Assembly: GCA_021204045.1 (NCBI GenBank)
Contig: JAJQAA010000048.1
Coordinates: forward strand, 28,438-92,437
DNA from: Clostridiales bacterium
Lineage (GTDB): Bacteria; Bacillota; Clostridia; Lachnospirales; Lachnospiraceae
DNA: 64,000 bases
Direction: 5' to 3'
Shown: positions 43,511 through 52,331 of the stretch, piece by piece
Numbering within the stretch: position 1 is the first letter of the stretch
Layout: each line of letters opens with the position of its first letter
Notes under the pieces: generated by a model
The model's input: only the letters and a program-made list of their open reading frames with translations
The model's database searches: none
Told to the model about the DNA's origin: nothing
Position numbers and translations under genes: made by a program

Positions 43511-43906
43511 ATGAGTAAACAAGACAACAAACGGATTGAATTCAATTATCGTCAGTACCGTGCCATGTGCCGCCTGGTGCGTGAGTGCTGCAACTACGAA
43601 GAGGGAAACTGCATCCTGCTGGAGCGGGGAGACACATGCGTCTGTGTCCAGAGTATTAGTCTTTCCCTCTGTTGCAGATGGTTTCGGGAAGCTGTGCTGC
43701 CGTTGGATGCGGAACTGGAAGCGGCGCTCTTACGCAGGGAAGACCGGAAAGCCTGTGCTATCTGCGGCGCATGGTTTGTTCCGAAATCCAACCGCGGAAA
43801 GTATTGCCAGACCTGCGCCGCCCGTATGAAAAAGCAGAAGGGCAGGGAGCGCAAGCGCAGGCAGAGGGAGCGATGTCACGCTTTAGACCCTCCGGAAGCC
43901 TTATAA
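43511..43906 (+). CDS. Cysteine-rich VLP protein of ICE type
   Basis: 131 aa. VRECCNYEEGNCILLERGDTC, then CVQSISLSLCCRWFREAVLPLD and a zinc-ribbon CAICGAWFVPKSNRGKYCQTC followed by a basic tail (KKQKGRERKRRQRER). This is the Cys_rich_VLP family found in clostridial integrative elements, next to replisome-organizer genes. It probably binds nucleic acid. GAAGGGAG lies within the third direct repeat, so its translation may depend on that hairpin. Appears intact. Confidence 0.85.
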   Translation: MSKQDNKRIEFNYRQYRAMCRLVRECCNYEEGNCILLERGDTCVCVQSISLSLCCRWFREAVLPLDAELEAALLRREDRKACAICGAWFVPKSNRGKYCQTCAARMKKQKGRERKRRQRERCHALDPPEAL

Positions 43907-44019
43907 ATCAAGGACTTTTGAAACGCATTCGAAGGAAATGCAATATTATTATCCTTTTCCCACGAAAAGCGGCTTCTAAATGTCGACAGGGGAGAGGGAA
44001 GACGAAGGGAGAGAATATC

Positions 44020-44415
44020 ATGTCGGAAAACCGAAAATAATATTTTTTGAAACTAAAAGACACCTTTTTTGAAAATGATTCCATTGTTTTGCTCCAGGCA
44101 TTGCCGGATGGCTACCTGTACACCGATCTTTTGTTGAAGTTGTATCTGAAGTCATTAAAAAACAATGGGAAACTCCAGGTGAACGAAAATTTTCCATACA
44201 CACCGGAAGTTATCGCCAAACTGACTGGACATAAAATTGAGCTGGTGGAGAGCGCGTTGAAAATATTTCAGGGACTGGGGCTTGTGGAACCTTGTGCGGA
44301 CGGGACTTTGTACATGACAGATATTGAACTAATGGTTGGTAAGTCCTCCGGCGAGGCAGACCGAAAACGGGAGGCGAGATCGAAAAACAAAGAACTCGAA
44401 TCTGAGAAAGAATGA
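44020..44415 (+). pseudogene. Phage/ICE replisome organizer N-terminal domain, in-frame TAA
   Basis: ATG 44020 with AAGGGAGAG reads MSENRK, then TAA (44038-44040), then YFLKLKDTFFENDSIVLLQA and an intact domain of the replisome organizer (Phage_rep_org_N) family with PYTPEVIAKLTGHKIELVES. In relatives the N-terminus has a tyrosine at the stop position (K-Y-Y-F-L-K-L-K), one base from TAA. The end is also short: after SKNKELESEKE a stop occurs. TTG 44047 could restart translation. Needed for replication of the circular element, so this damage matters. Confidence 0.7.
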
Positions 44416-44865
44416 GAGGACATTTGTCCGCCATTTGTCCACCAGAGAAAGAGATATAGAAAGAATAATAGTAAGAAAGAGAGTGAGAGTCAGAGAGAAA
44501 GCGGCTGGGGAGCGTTGCATTGCAACACGGATGCAACACGAACGCGACGCTAATGCAGCAAAAAAGCAACATTGATGAGGGTGTTACTATGAAAGCCCAA
44601 GAATTCAAGCCGTTAGGCGCAGAATGATTGGCTGCTTTCATGTATGCATGCGGCGCTTAGCGAGATGGAGCCGTAGGCGAACATCAAGCTTAGCATAGTC
44701 GCTTACTTTGTAACACGAATGAAACGCCTGCGTAACGCTTATGTAACGCAGGGACAGGAAGGAATGCTCATCGTAATTCAAACAGCAACAAATTTATCCG
44801 GAGGGGAGGTGTGAAACTGTGAATATGATGGTTCATTGTATTTCACAGGAAAAGGAGAATGTTTT
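44416..44865. other. Eroded stretch between replisome organizer and excisionase
   Basis: No intact gene. Repeats of TGCAACAC and GTAACGC occur near 44515-44760. A mini-frame at 44589 reads MKAQEFKPLGAE, TGA, LAAFMYACGA, which looks like a small gene with an in-frame stop at 44625; I cannot name it. A strong AGGAAAAGGAG site at the end serves the excisionase. Confidence 0.4.
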
Positions 44866-45060
44866 ATGAAGGAAGTCCCGATTTGGGAGAAAAGTTATTT
44901 AAGCCTGGAAGAGGCAGCGGCTTATTCCGGCATAGGAATCAATAAATTGCGAGAACTGACAAGTGCGAAGGATTGCCGCTTTGTATTGTGGGTAGGTAGC
45001 AAACGGCTGATCAAGCGCCGCCTGTTTGACCAGTATATCGAACAGGAATATTCAATCTGA
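44866..45060 (+). CDS. xis: Excisionase (Tn916 Xis-like)
   Basis: 64 aa: winged-helix DNA-binding protein with YLSLEEAAAYSGIGINKLRE and KRLIKRRLFDQYIEQ, matching excisionases of Tn916-type elements. It bends DNA near the attachment site to favour excision by the integrase. AAAAGGAG lies 7 bp before ATG 44866; the frame continues upstream without a start site. Intact, in contrast to the integrase. Confidence 0.88.
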   Translation: MKEVPIWEKSYLSLEEAAAYSGIGINKLRELTSAKDCRFVLWVGSKRLIKRRLFDQYIEQEYSI

Positions 45061-45232
45061 TTTTAAAGTTTATGATGGGAATTGCGGCTTTGATATGGTA
45101 AAATAACGAGGAAAGTGGATGCCATGCTTGCATGAGCAGACACTTGACGACTATCCCATCGAGACGATAGTCGAGATGGGATGATAATAAGGTCATATCA
45201 AGGCTCTTTCCATCACGGAAAGGAGAATGACA
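45061..45232 (+). other. Spacer between excisionase and integrase with stem-loop
   Basis: CGACTATC / GATAGTCG (around 45148-45173) forms an 8-bp perfect stem. In Tn916-like elements the xis-int spacer is similarly structured. GGAAAGGAG at the end is the ribosome site of the integrase. Confidence 0.5.
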
Positions 45233-46432
45233 TTGCCTGAGAGAAGAAAAGACAGTAAAGGAAGGGCTCTGCGGGCAGGAGAGAGCCAGAGAAAAGACCT
45301 GATTTATCAATATCGGTATAAGGATGTTCTGGGGAAACGGCAAACAATTTACGATGCCGATCTGAAGGGACTGCGGGAGAAGGAGTAAAAGATTCAGAAG
45401 CAGCTTGACGAGGGCGTCAACTACGCGGCGGGGAGCATCACCGTAATTGGGTTGTTGGAGCGGTATATTCGTCTGAAGCAGGGTGTTCGTTACAACACTC
45501 GTGTGGGATACAATTACGTATTAAATCTGATAAAGAAGGAAGACTTTGGTTATCGGATGATCCGCGATATTAAGATGTCGGACGCGCAGCTCTGGATGAT
45601 AAAACTTCATGAAGACGGAAAAGGCTATAGTACGTTGACCAGCGTCCAGGGAGTCGTCAAACCGGCGTTTCAGATGGCCTACAATGAAGAAATTATCCGG
45701 AGAAAGCCCTTTGATTTCAAGTTGACTGATGTGGTGCCAAATGATTCCAAGAAGCGCATCGCCATGACAGCAGAGCAGCAGGAGACATGGATGAATTTTA
45801 TTCATACTGACAAGACCTACCGCAAGTATTATGATGAGTTTGTTGTCCTTTTAGAGACGGGAATGCGCGTCAGCGAATTCTGTGGGTTGACGAAAAGCGA
45901 CCTGGATTTTGCCAACCGGAAAATCCGTGTGGATCATCAGCTTGTCCGCGAGCGCGGCGGCAGATATTATGTGGAGAAGACCAAGACGGAGTGCGGCTGC
46001 CGGTTTATTCCCATGACCGATAACGTGTACAGGAGTCTGAAAGCGATTGTCGCCAAACGTCCGAAGCTGAAAACGGAAATGGTGATCGACGGCTACAGCG
46101 GATTCCTGCTCATTGACAAGGACGAGCATCCCAAGGTAGCGCTTCACATTGAGAATGAGATGCGTTGGGCGATGAAGAAGTATGCGAAGCTGCATCCGGA
46201 CAAACCGCTGCCGCATATCACGCCGCATGTGTTCCGACACACCTTCTGCACCAATATGGCGAATGCCGGAATGGACATCAAATCTTTGCAGTATGTGATG
46301 GGACATTCTGAAGTGGGAGTGACGTTGAACGTCTATACCCACGCGAATTATGACCGCGCGGCGGAGCAGATGGCAAAAATTATCAATTTTGCGGAAACCG
46401 AAAGTGCCGGAAGGCTTGAAAAATCAAGCTAA
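45233..46432 (+). pseudogene. int: Tyrosine integrase (Tn916-type) with in-frame TAA
   Basis: From TTG 45233 (seven bases after GGAG): LPERRKDSKGRALRAGESQR, the Tn916-type N-terminal DNA-binding arm. It reaches LREKE, then TAA at 45386-45388 where relatives have a glutamate codon, then continues in frame: KIQKQLDEGVNYAAGSIT and the complete catalytic domain with R in TGMRVSEFCGL, HxxR in TPHVFRHTFCTNMA, H in MGHSEV and catalytic tyrosine in NVYTHANYD. So 51 codons are cut from 348. A restart at TTG 45452 would give a 326-aa core and catalytic domain lacking the arm. Confidence 0.82.
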
Positions 46433-46718
46433 AATAACACTTGTTTACTACACCATTTACTACACCATTTGCCCGGAAAAATGCGTAGATTTATAAAGAA
46501 TCACGTGATTTTCGGGCAAATGAGAAAAAATCAAAAAAGTGCCGGAAAGCCCGAAGCGGAAAACTGAGTTTTCCGCTGTCGCGGGCGTCGCCAAATGAAA
46601 ATGCAAGCATTTTCGCTTGGCTCGTGCCTCGCGCAAATGGGCATTTGTAGGCTCTTGCGCCAAAGCGTCCAGGCAAAATGTCCGGTGGACATTTTGGTCG
46701 GAAAGGGATATAAAAAGC
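46433..46718. other. Right-end stretch after the integrase
   Basis: Begins with the tandem TTTACTACACCATTTACTAC pattern common after such integrases. No gene is seen. The ribosome site for the phosphatase (GAAAGGGATA, 46700-46710) is here, so the element provides the present promoter and start codon of that gene. Confidence 0.5.
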
Positions 46719-47180
46719 ATGATAAAAATACTATTCATCTGCCACGGCAACATCTGCCGCTCCACCATGAGCCAGTTCGTACTGCAGCACATGGTAAACG
46801 AGCTTGGGATCGCAGATCAGTTTGATATTGATTCGAGGGCGACAAGCACGGAGGAGATCGGCAATCCGCCTCACAGGGGTACGGTGAGAAAATTACAGGC
46901 CGAAGGGATTCCGGTGCTGCCACACAGAGCGACGCAGATTACCTGGAAGGATTATCAGAACGCGGATTATATTATCGGCATGGACACATGGAATATGAGG
47001 AATCTTAACCGGATGCTCAAAGGGGATCCGGAGGGCAAGCTGTATAAGCTGCTAAGCTTTGCCGGGTCAGACAGAGATATTGCGGATCCCTGGTATACGG
47101 GGGATTTTGACGCGACCTATGATGATGTGGTGGAAGGCTGCGAGGGATTTCTGAGGTATCTGAAGGAAAAGGGAGAATGA
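46719..47180 (+). CDS. Low-molecular-weight protein tyrosine phosphatase
   Basis: 153 aa. The active-site loop C-H-G-N-I-C-R-S (residues 8-15, C-x5-R-S) follows a hydrophobic strand MIKILFI, and the acid motif DPWYTGDF (general acid aspartate) lies near residue 126. Such enzymes dephosphorylate tyrosine-phosphorylated proteins, often in capsule control. The first 6-7 codons appear to come from the inserted element, because the chromosomal start is stranded at 29891; the sequence is complete and probably functional. The frame runs upstream to 46617 without a start site. Confidence 0.92.
   Translation: MIKILFICHGNICRSTMSQFVLQHMVNELGIADQFDIDSRATSTEEIGNPPHRGTVRKLQAEGIPVLPHRATQITWKDYQNADYIIGMDTWNMRNLNRMLKGDPEGKLYKLLSFAGSDRDIADPWYTGDFDATYDDVVEGCEGFLRYLKEKGE
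46738..46754 (+). repeat. Right attachment repeat (attR candidate)
   Basis: TCTGCCACGGCAACATC, one base different from the left copy at 29916. It encodes the ICHGNI part of the phosphatase active site. Confidence 0.6.
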
Positions 47181-47181
47181 T

Positions 47182-47210
47182 AATGCCCTGGGCGCGCGCT
47201 CAGGGCATTT
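47182..47210. terminator. Bidirectional terminator between phosphatase and DUF885 genes
   Basis: AATGCCCTG / CAGGGCATT with a GC-rich 10-nt loop between two converging genes. The stop codon of the DUF885 gene lies inside the second arm. Confidence 0.7.
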
Positions 47211-49134
47211 GCTGACTGATCAGCCAGGTATTAAAATATGGCCGGATGACGTCAAAAGGTGCGCTGCCCATGTCGAGCAGAAAGGTGTGGAATTCCAGTG
47301 CGCTGAAACGGTCGCCGAGCGTTTTTTCGGCGGTCCGGCGCATATCCTGGATCTCCATACAGCCGACGAAATAGGACAGGTAGTTGGATGGGGTGTCTAC
47401 CATGGCATAAAACATGTCGTCCACGAGGGTGTCGGACGGTTCAAAATAATGGGCCAGATAATCACTCACCTGCTCTTTTGTCCAGCCGAGATAATTGACG
47501 TAGATATCCAGGCAGGCATGAATGCCGAGCGTGGCCATCGCGTTGGCGGCGAGCAGGCGGCCCAGCTCCGGGCGCAGCGCGGGATCCATTGTGTAGGAGA
47601 GTTGCTCGACATAGGTGGCCCATCCCTCTGCGTAGCCGGTGAAGGAGAGAAGTCGCCGCAGGTCCGAGTCGCAGCTGGTGTGAAAATAGACGTTCTGGTA
47701 CAGGTGTCCCGGATATCCCTCATGCGCCAGTGTGGAGAACAGATCGTAAGAATCGTAGCGGGAGCTTTGGTTAATGTAGATGACGTTGTTCTGATAATCA
47801 TCCAGCGGCGAGATCAGGTAAAACGCCGGGCTGAGTGAATGCTCCAATGCGGCGGGGACATTTTTGAGCGCGTAATTGCAGGCGGGAAGCGAGGGGAATT
47901 CATTTTGAGAGAATTTCTTTAATGCTTCCATAATATCGGTGGGTTCGGTGACGCTGTGCCGGTAGTTGTCGATCTCCTGCAAAAGCTCCGGGTTGGCGCG
48001 CAGCAGCGCGGAGGTTTCCCGGAGACAGTCGGCGACCGTATCTTCCATGTCAGCGAGCAGCTTTTCTACGGAAGAATAGGATGTGCCGGTGGCAGCGTAA
48101 ACCAGGTAGCGATAATACTCCTTTCCGCGAGGGAAACCGCTCTGGCCAAGTTCGTTGCAGCCGCTGCCCTTTAGCGCGCGCATACCGTCGATCAGGAGCT
48201 GGTAGGCAGGAACAAAGTCGCTTTCCAGCAGCGCGGCGTGTTGTTCTATGTAGGCATTTGTTTCTTCCATGGTCAGCCCGGGCAGAGTTTCCAGACGCTC
48301 GGCAAAGGTATCGATGAGAAAATTATCGCCGGGCACGAGCAGATAGGCTTCGCAGGATTCGATTACATGATCAATGGAGGTATCGCTCATCATCAGCCCG
48401 GCTTCGGCTTTCTGCTGTTCAAATGCAAGAATCTGCTGATAATATTCATCCAGTCCGGCAATCAGCGAGAGATAGTCGTCGATATCGGATTTTTGATAGA
48501 AGATGTATTCGGATAAAAGAATGGGAAGCTGCGACTGGATGCCGATGGCCGGTTCGAGTGGTTGGGCATAGAGCTCAAGGCCGTCAGCCAGCGTTTCCGT
48601 ATTCAGCATGCTTTGCAGAATGAGCCGGGTCAGGCGCTGATTCTCGCGCAGCTGTGCCGGATCGAATGATTCGAGGCGGGCAGAAAGCTCGGCGCGCTGT
48701 GTCAGTGATTCGTCAACGGCATCAAGCGTGATCGGTTCATAGAGATTTTCCGCGCCGGAAATGCCGCGGGAGGAGGGATCCTTCAATAGAAAATGGAGAT
48801 TAATGAGACTGGCGGAAATTTCGCTGCGAAACAGCTCATCCATTTCCTCGTCAAATTCTCTCTGGTGAACAAGCTGCTGTTCCTCATATTGTTCATAGCC
48901 TGCGGCTGTCTGCGGAGATTCGGCGCTAGGGATTGCTCCGGGCGATTGTGCTGACTCCGTCGTGGAGGATTTATTCCCTGAATTCTCCGATTGCGCGGAC
49001 TCCTGGCTCTGGCAGCCGACAAGCTGCGTGAGAATGAGGAGAAATGCCAGCAGGAGCGCGGCAGCGCGGTGCTTAGAGCGGTTCGGTTTGGCATGTGCAA
49101 AAACGATATTATGTAAATAATTGCTATGGAGCAT
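47200..49134 (-). CDS. DUF885 family lipoprotein (metallopeptidase-like)
   Basis: 644 aa. Signal peptide with hydrophobic core ALLLAFLLILTQLVGC: the lipobox LVGC puts a lipid on the cysteine near residue 39. A Ser/Glu-rich tether follows (to about 90). The catalytic signature is HEGYPGH in STLAHEGYPGHLYQ, with a further glutamate downstream (YAEGWATYVEQL), as in zinc peptidases of the DUF885 family. Substrates are unknown, probably surface peptides. AGGAGG is 6 bp before ATG 49134; the frame to 49287 is rejected. Confidence 0.87.
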   Translation of the reverse strand: MLHSNYLHNIVFAHAKPNRSKHRAAALLLAFLLILTQLVGCQSQESAQSENSGNKSSTTESAQSPGAIPSAESPQTAAGYEQYEEQQLVHQREFDEEMDELFRSEISASLINLHFLLKDPSSRGISGAENLYEPITLDAVDESLTQRAELSARLESFDPAQLRENQRLTRLILQSMLNTETLADGLELYAQPLEPAIGIQSQLPILLSEYIFYQKSDIDDYLSLIAGLDEYYQQILAFEQQKAEAGLMMSDTSIDHVIESCEAYLLVPGDNFLIDTFAERLETLPGLTMEETNAYIEQHAALLESDFVPAYQLLIDGMRALKGSGCNELGQSGFPRGKEYYRYLVYAATGTSYSSVEKLLADMEDTVADCLRETSALLRANPELLQEIDNYRHSVTEPTDIMEALKKFSQNEFPSLPACNYALKNVPAALEHSLSPAFYLISPLDDYQNNVIYINQSSRYDSYDLFSTLAHEGYPGHLYQNVYFHTSCDSDLRRLLSFTGYAEGWATYVEQLSYTMDPALRPELGRLLAANAMATLGIHACLDIYVNYLGWTKEQVSDYLAHYFEPSDTLVDDMFYAMVDTPSNYLSYFVGCMEIQDMRRTAEKTLGDRFSALEFHTFLLDMGSAPFDVIRPYFNTWLISQQMP

Positions 49135-49391
49135 GCGTATCCTCCTGTGGATGACAACATAATGATTGCCGCCATTGTATTCACAATCCGGATTTGAGCA
49201 GATTGGACATGGAGCGGCCAGGAATAGTAGTATAATAAACCATATTCGCCTAAAAGACAACTTATGCGGGAGAAAACCGGTTCCCACTCGTTGATTTTTT
49301 GCGGCGTTTGTGTTATGGTTTGATTATTATGAGATTCTGCCGCCGGACGGGCGGCAGATATTTATGAAAAGACGTACGGAGGGAAGAATTC

Positions 49392-51425
49392 ATGAATAAA
49401 AAGCCTTATTATATCACCACGGCAATCGCCTACACGTCCGGCAAACCGCATATTGGCAACACATACGAGATCGTGCTGGCGGACAGCATCGCACGCTTTA
49501 AGCGCGAGCAGGGGTACGACGTGCGTTTCCAGACCGGCACGGACGAGCATGGCCAGAAGATCGAGCTGAAGGCGGAGGCGCTTGGCAAGACGCCGAAGGA
49601 GTTTGTGGATGATGTTGCCGGCCAGATCAAGGAGATCTGGGATCTGATGAACACCTCCTACGACAAATTTATCCGTACGACCGACGCGGATCACGAGAAG
49701 CAGGTGCAGAAAATATTCAAAAAAATGTATGCCAAGGGCGACATTTATAAGGGTTATTATGAAGGTCTTTACTGTACGCCCTGCGAATCCTTCTGGACGC
49801 CGTCGCAGCTAGTGGACGGCAAGTGTCCGGACTGTGGCCGGGAGGTACAGCCGGCGAAGGAGGAGGCATACTTCTTTAAGATGAGCAAGTACGCGGACCG
49901 CCTGATCGAGCACATCAATACACATCCGGAGTTTATCCAGCCGGTATCGCGGAAAAATGAGATGATGAACAATTTCCTGCTGCCGGGTCTGCAGGATCTC
50001 TGTGTGTCCCGGACTTCCTTTAAATGGGGGATCCCGGTGGACTTTGATGATAAGCACGTTGTTTATGTGTGGCTTGACGCGCTGACCAACTATATCACCG
50101 GCCTGGGCTATGACTGCGATGGGAACCACGGTGAGCTGTTTGAAAAGTACTGGCCGGCCGATCTGCATCTGATCGGCAAGGACATTATCCGTTTCCATAC
50201 GATCTACTGGCCGATCTTTCTGATGGCGCTGGACGTACCGCTGCCGAAGCAGGTGTTCGGACATCCGTGGCTGCTGCAGGGTGACGGCAAGATGAGCAAG
50301 TCGCGCGGCAATGTGCTTTACGCGGATACGCTGGTGGATTTCTTTGGCGTCGACGCGGTGCGCTATTTTGTGCTGCATGAGATGCCGTTTGATAATGACG
50401 GCGTGATCTCCTGGGAACTGATGGTGGAGCGGATGAATTCCGATCTGGCCAATATTCTGGGTAATCTTGTGAACCGCACGATTTCAATGTCAAATAAATA
50501 TTTCGGCGGCGAAGTGCGCGATGGGGGCGTTGTTGAGGCAGTCGATGAGGATCTGAAGCGGGTGACGCTTGAAGCGGTACAAAAAGCAGAAGCGAAGATG
50601 GACGAGCTGCGCGTGGCGGACGCTATCAGCGAAATCTTCAATATTTTCCGCCGCTCCAATAAATATATTGATGAGACGACGCCGTGGGCGCTGGCGAAGG
50701 ATGAGACGAAGAAAGACCGGCTGGCGACCGTGCTGTACAATCTGGCAGAGGCGATCACGATCGGAGGGTCGCTGCTGGAATCGTTCATGCCGGAGACTTC
50801 CGCGAAGATTCTGGCACAGATGAACGTGCCGAAGCGGGCGCTTTCGGACATGGATCGTTTTGGCCTGTATCCGTCCGGCAATCATGTCACGGATAAGCCG
50901 GAAATCCTGTTTGCGCGCATGGATATCAAAGAAGTGCTGGCCAGGGTGGAAGCGATGCATGAGGCGGAAGCTGCTGCAAAGGCTGCGGAAGAAGCTACAG
51001 CAGGGGCCGCCACAGGAGCTGGCGCGGGGGTCGGCGCAGGGGCCGCCGCGAAATCTGGCGCGGAAAGCGAAGCAGAGGAAGCTGCGCTGGAACTCAAGTC
51101 GGAGATTACCTGCGACGATTTTGCGAAGCTGCAGTTCGCGGTCGGCGAGATCATCGCCTGTGAGGCGGTACCGAAGTCGAAAAAGCTGCTCTGTTCTCAG
51201 GTGAAGATTGGCAACCAGGTGCGCCAGATTCTCAGCGGTATTAAAGCCTGGTACACGCCGGAGGAAATGGTTGGCAAAAAGGTCATGGTAGTGGTAAATC
51301 TGAAACCGGCAAAACTGGCCGGGATGATGTCCGAGGGGATGCTGCTGTGTGCGGAAGACGCCGATGGGAACCTGGCGCTGATGGTTCCGGAAAAGGATAT
51401 GGTTTCCGGAGCGGAAATCTGCTGA
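49392..51425 (+). CDS. metG: Methionine-tRNA ligase
   Basis: 677 aa. Charges tRNA-Met. HIGH-type motif KPHIGNTY (residues 19-26), zinc knuckles CTPC and CPDC, and KMSKSRG near residue 304; anticodon-binding helical domain (about 370-520), then an Ala/Gly-rich linker (about 530-565) and a C-terminal tRNA-binding (OB-fold, dimerising) domain starting at ITCDDFAKLQFAVGEI. All catalytic motifs intact. GGAGGGA precedes the ATG. Followed by TraX-like and TatD genes on the same strand. Confidence 0.97.
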   Translation: MNKKPYYITTAIAYTSGKPHIGNTYEIVLADSIARFKREQGYDVRFQTGTDEHGQKIELKAEALGKTPKEFVDDVAGQIKEIWDLMNTSYDKFIRTTDADHEKQVQKIFKKMYAKGDIYKGYYEGLYCTPCESFWTPSQLVDGKCPDCGREVQPAKEEAYFFKMSKYADRLIEHINTHPEFIQPVSRKNEMMNNFLLPGLQDLCVSRTSFKWGIPVDFDDKHVVYVWLDALTNYITGLGYDCDGNHGELFEKYWPADLHLIGKDIIRFHTIYWPIFLMALDVPLPKQVFGHPWLLQGDGKMSKSRGNVLYADTLVDFFGVDAVRYFVLHEMPFDNDGVISWELMVERMNSDLANILGNLVNRTISMSNKYFGGEVRDGGVVEAVDEDLKRVTLEAVQKAEAKMDELRVADAISEIFNIFRRSNKYIDETTPWALAKDETKKDRLATVLYNLAEAITIGGSLLESFMPETSAKILAQMNVPKRALSDMDRFGLYPSGNHVTDKPEILFARMDIKEVLARVEAMHEAEAAAKAAEEATAGAATGAGAGVGAGAAAKSGAESEAEEAALELKSEITCDDFAKLQFAVGEIIACEAVPKSKKLLCSQVKIGNQVRQILSGIKAWYTPEEMVGKKVMVVVNLKPAKLAGMMSEGMLLCAEDADGNLALMVPEKDMVSGAEIC

Positions 51426-51462
51426 TTTCATTGCAATGAATGAGGCGCAGAGGAGGATGCCG

Positions 51463-52212
51463 GTGGCGGATCAATCCTTAAAAATCTCCGGTTGTCCTGG
51501 GATAAGCGGGACAGCGTTAAAGCGGATTGCGCTGACTGCAATGCTGATTGATCACGTGGCAGTCGTGCTGATCGGCGCGTTGCTTTTCGGCGAGATGTAC
51601 AACCCGCATATGGAAGAAATTCTGGGACGTGCGACAGAGTCAGGATGGCTGGGACTATATGCCGTGATGCGGCTGATTGGCCGGATATCCTTTCCGATCT
51701 ATGCGTTTCTGCTGACAGAGGGCTTTGCGCATACCCGGAATATGAAAAATTATCTGATGCGGCTGTTGGTATTCGGCTGTATTTCCGAGATACCGTTTGA
51801 TCTGGCGTTTTTTGGCAGCCCATGTTACTGGAGAAGCCAGAATGTCTATTTTACGCTGGCGCTGGGCGTGGTGGCCATGGCATGCGTGAAACGATTTGAG
51901 AAAAATTATATAGTCATGACAGCGTCGGTGGCACTGTGCTGCGCGGCGGCTCAGCTGATGGGCGCGGATTATGGGGCATACGGTGTGCTTCTGGTTGTGC
52001 TTTTGCATTCCATGAGGACAGATGAACACTGGCAGCTGCCTGTGGGAGCGGTAATCCTGCTGATGGAATATACGGGAATACTGGCGCTTATTCCAATCCG
52101 TATGTATAACGGGAGCAAGGGGAACGCCGGCGGGAAGCGAAGCTACTGGTTTTACGCGTTTTATCCGGCACACCTGCTGCTGTTGTGGCTGGTCGTGAGC
52201 GTTGCGTTTTGA
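51463..52212 (+). CDS. TraX-like integral membrane protein
   Basis: 249 aa with about eight hydrophobic helices and the start SGTALKRIALTAMLIDHVAV, RLIGRISFPIYAFLLTEGFAHT, the typical TraX (acetylase-like, PF05857) region; the end has FYAFYPAHLLLLW. TraX N-acetylates pilin in F plasmids, but chromosomal homologues in clostridia have no known role. Start: GTG 51463 with AGGAGG six bases upstream; ATG 51436 is alternative. 38 bp after metG. Confidence 0.78.
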   Translation: MADQSLKISGCPGISGTALKRIALTAMLIDHVAVVLIGALLFGEMYNPHMEEILGRATESGWLGLYAVMRLIGRISFPIYAFLLTEGFAHTRNMKNYLMRLLVFGCISEIPFDLAFFGSPCYWRSQNVYFTLALGVVAMACVKRFEKNYIVMTASVALCCAAAQLMGADYGAYGVLLVVLLHSMRTDEHWQLPVGAVILLMEYTGILALIPIRMYNGSKGNAGGKRSYWFYAFYPAHLLLLWLVVSVAF

Positions 52213-52331
52213 ATTGTGCCGTTGCGGAACTTTGATGGCGGGAAGGCGTGGTTTTGGTTCTTGGCCACGGAAAGTACGGGCACGGAAAGTACAGGCCAGG
52301 GGAAGCACAGGTCTGGGAGAGTACAGAATTT

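Larger units (their letters stand above)
29916..46754 (+). mobile_element. Integrated defence island in the LMW phosphatase gene (about 16.8 kb)
   Basis: Bounded by the 17-bp repeats at 29916 and 46738. It contains a tyrosine integrase and excisionase next to the right end, MobC, an oriT-like region, Cys-rich VLP and replisome-organizer genes (Tn916/clostridial ICE relatives), and defence cargo: type I restriction-modification and Hachiman. The DNA is visibly AT-richer than the flanks, most of all hamA-hamB. No relaxase, T4SS or complete replication gene remains, and the integrase and replisome organizer have in-frame stops, so it is probably a degraded mobilisable element. Confidence 0.7.

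Noticed and set aside
45386..45388. Stop-codon recoding of the integrase
   Set aside because: No stem-loop or other recoding signal is visible after the TAA, and the same kind of stop occurs in the replisome organizer; decay is simpler.
29750..46460. ACTACACCA repeats as the attachment core
   Set aside because: Present near both ends, but they recur several times and are common after such integrases; the phosphatase-gene 17-mer explains the broken gene better.
52255..52300. Functional tandem repeat upstream of tatD
   Set aside because: Two short CACGGAAAGTAC copies in a frame without ribosome site; probably chance or slippage.
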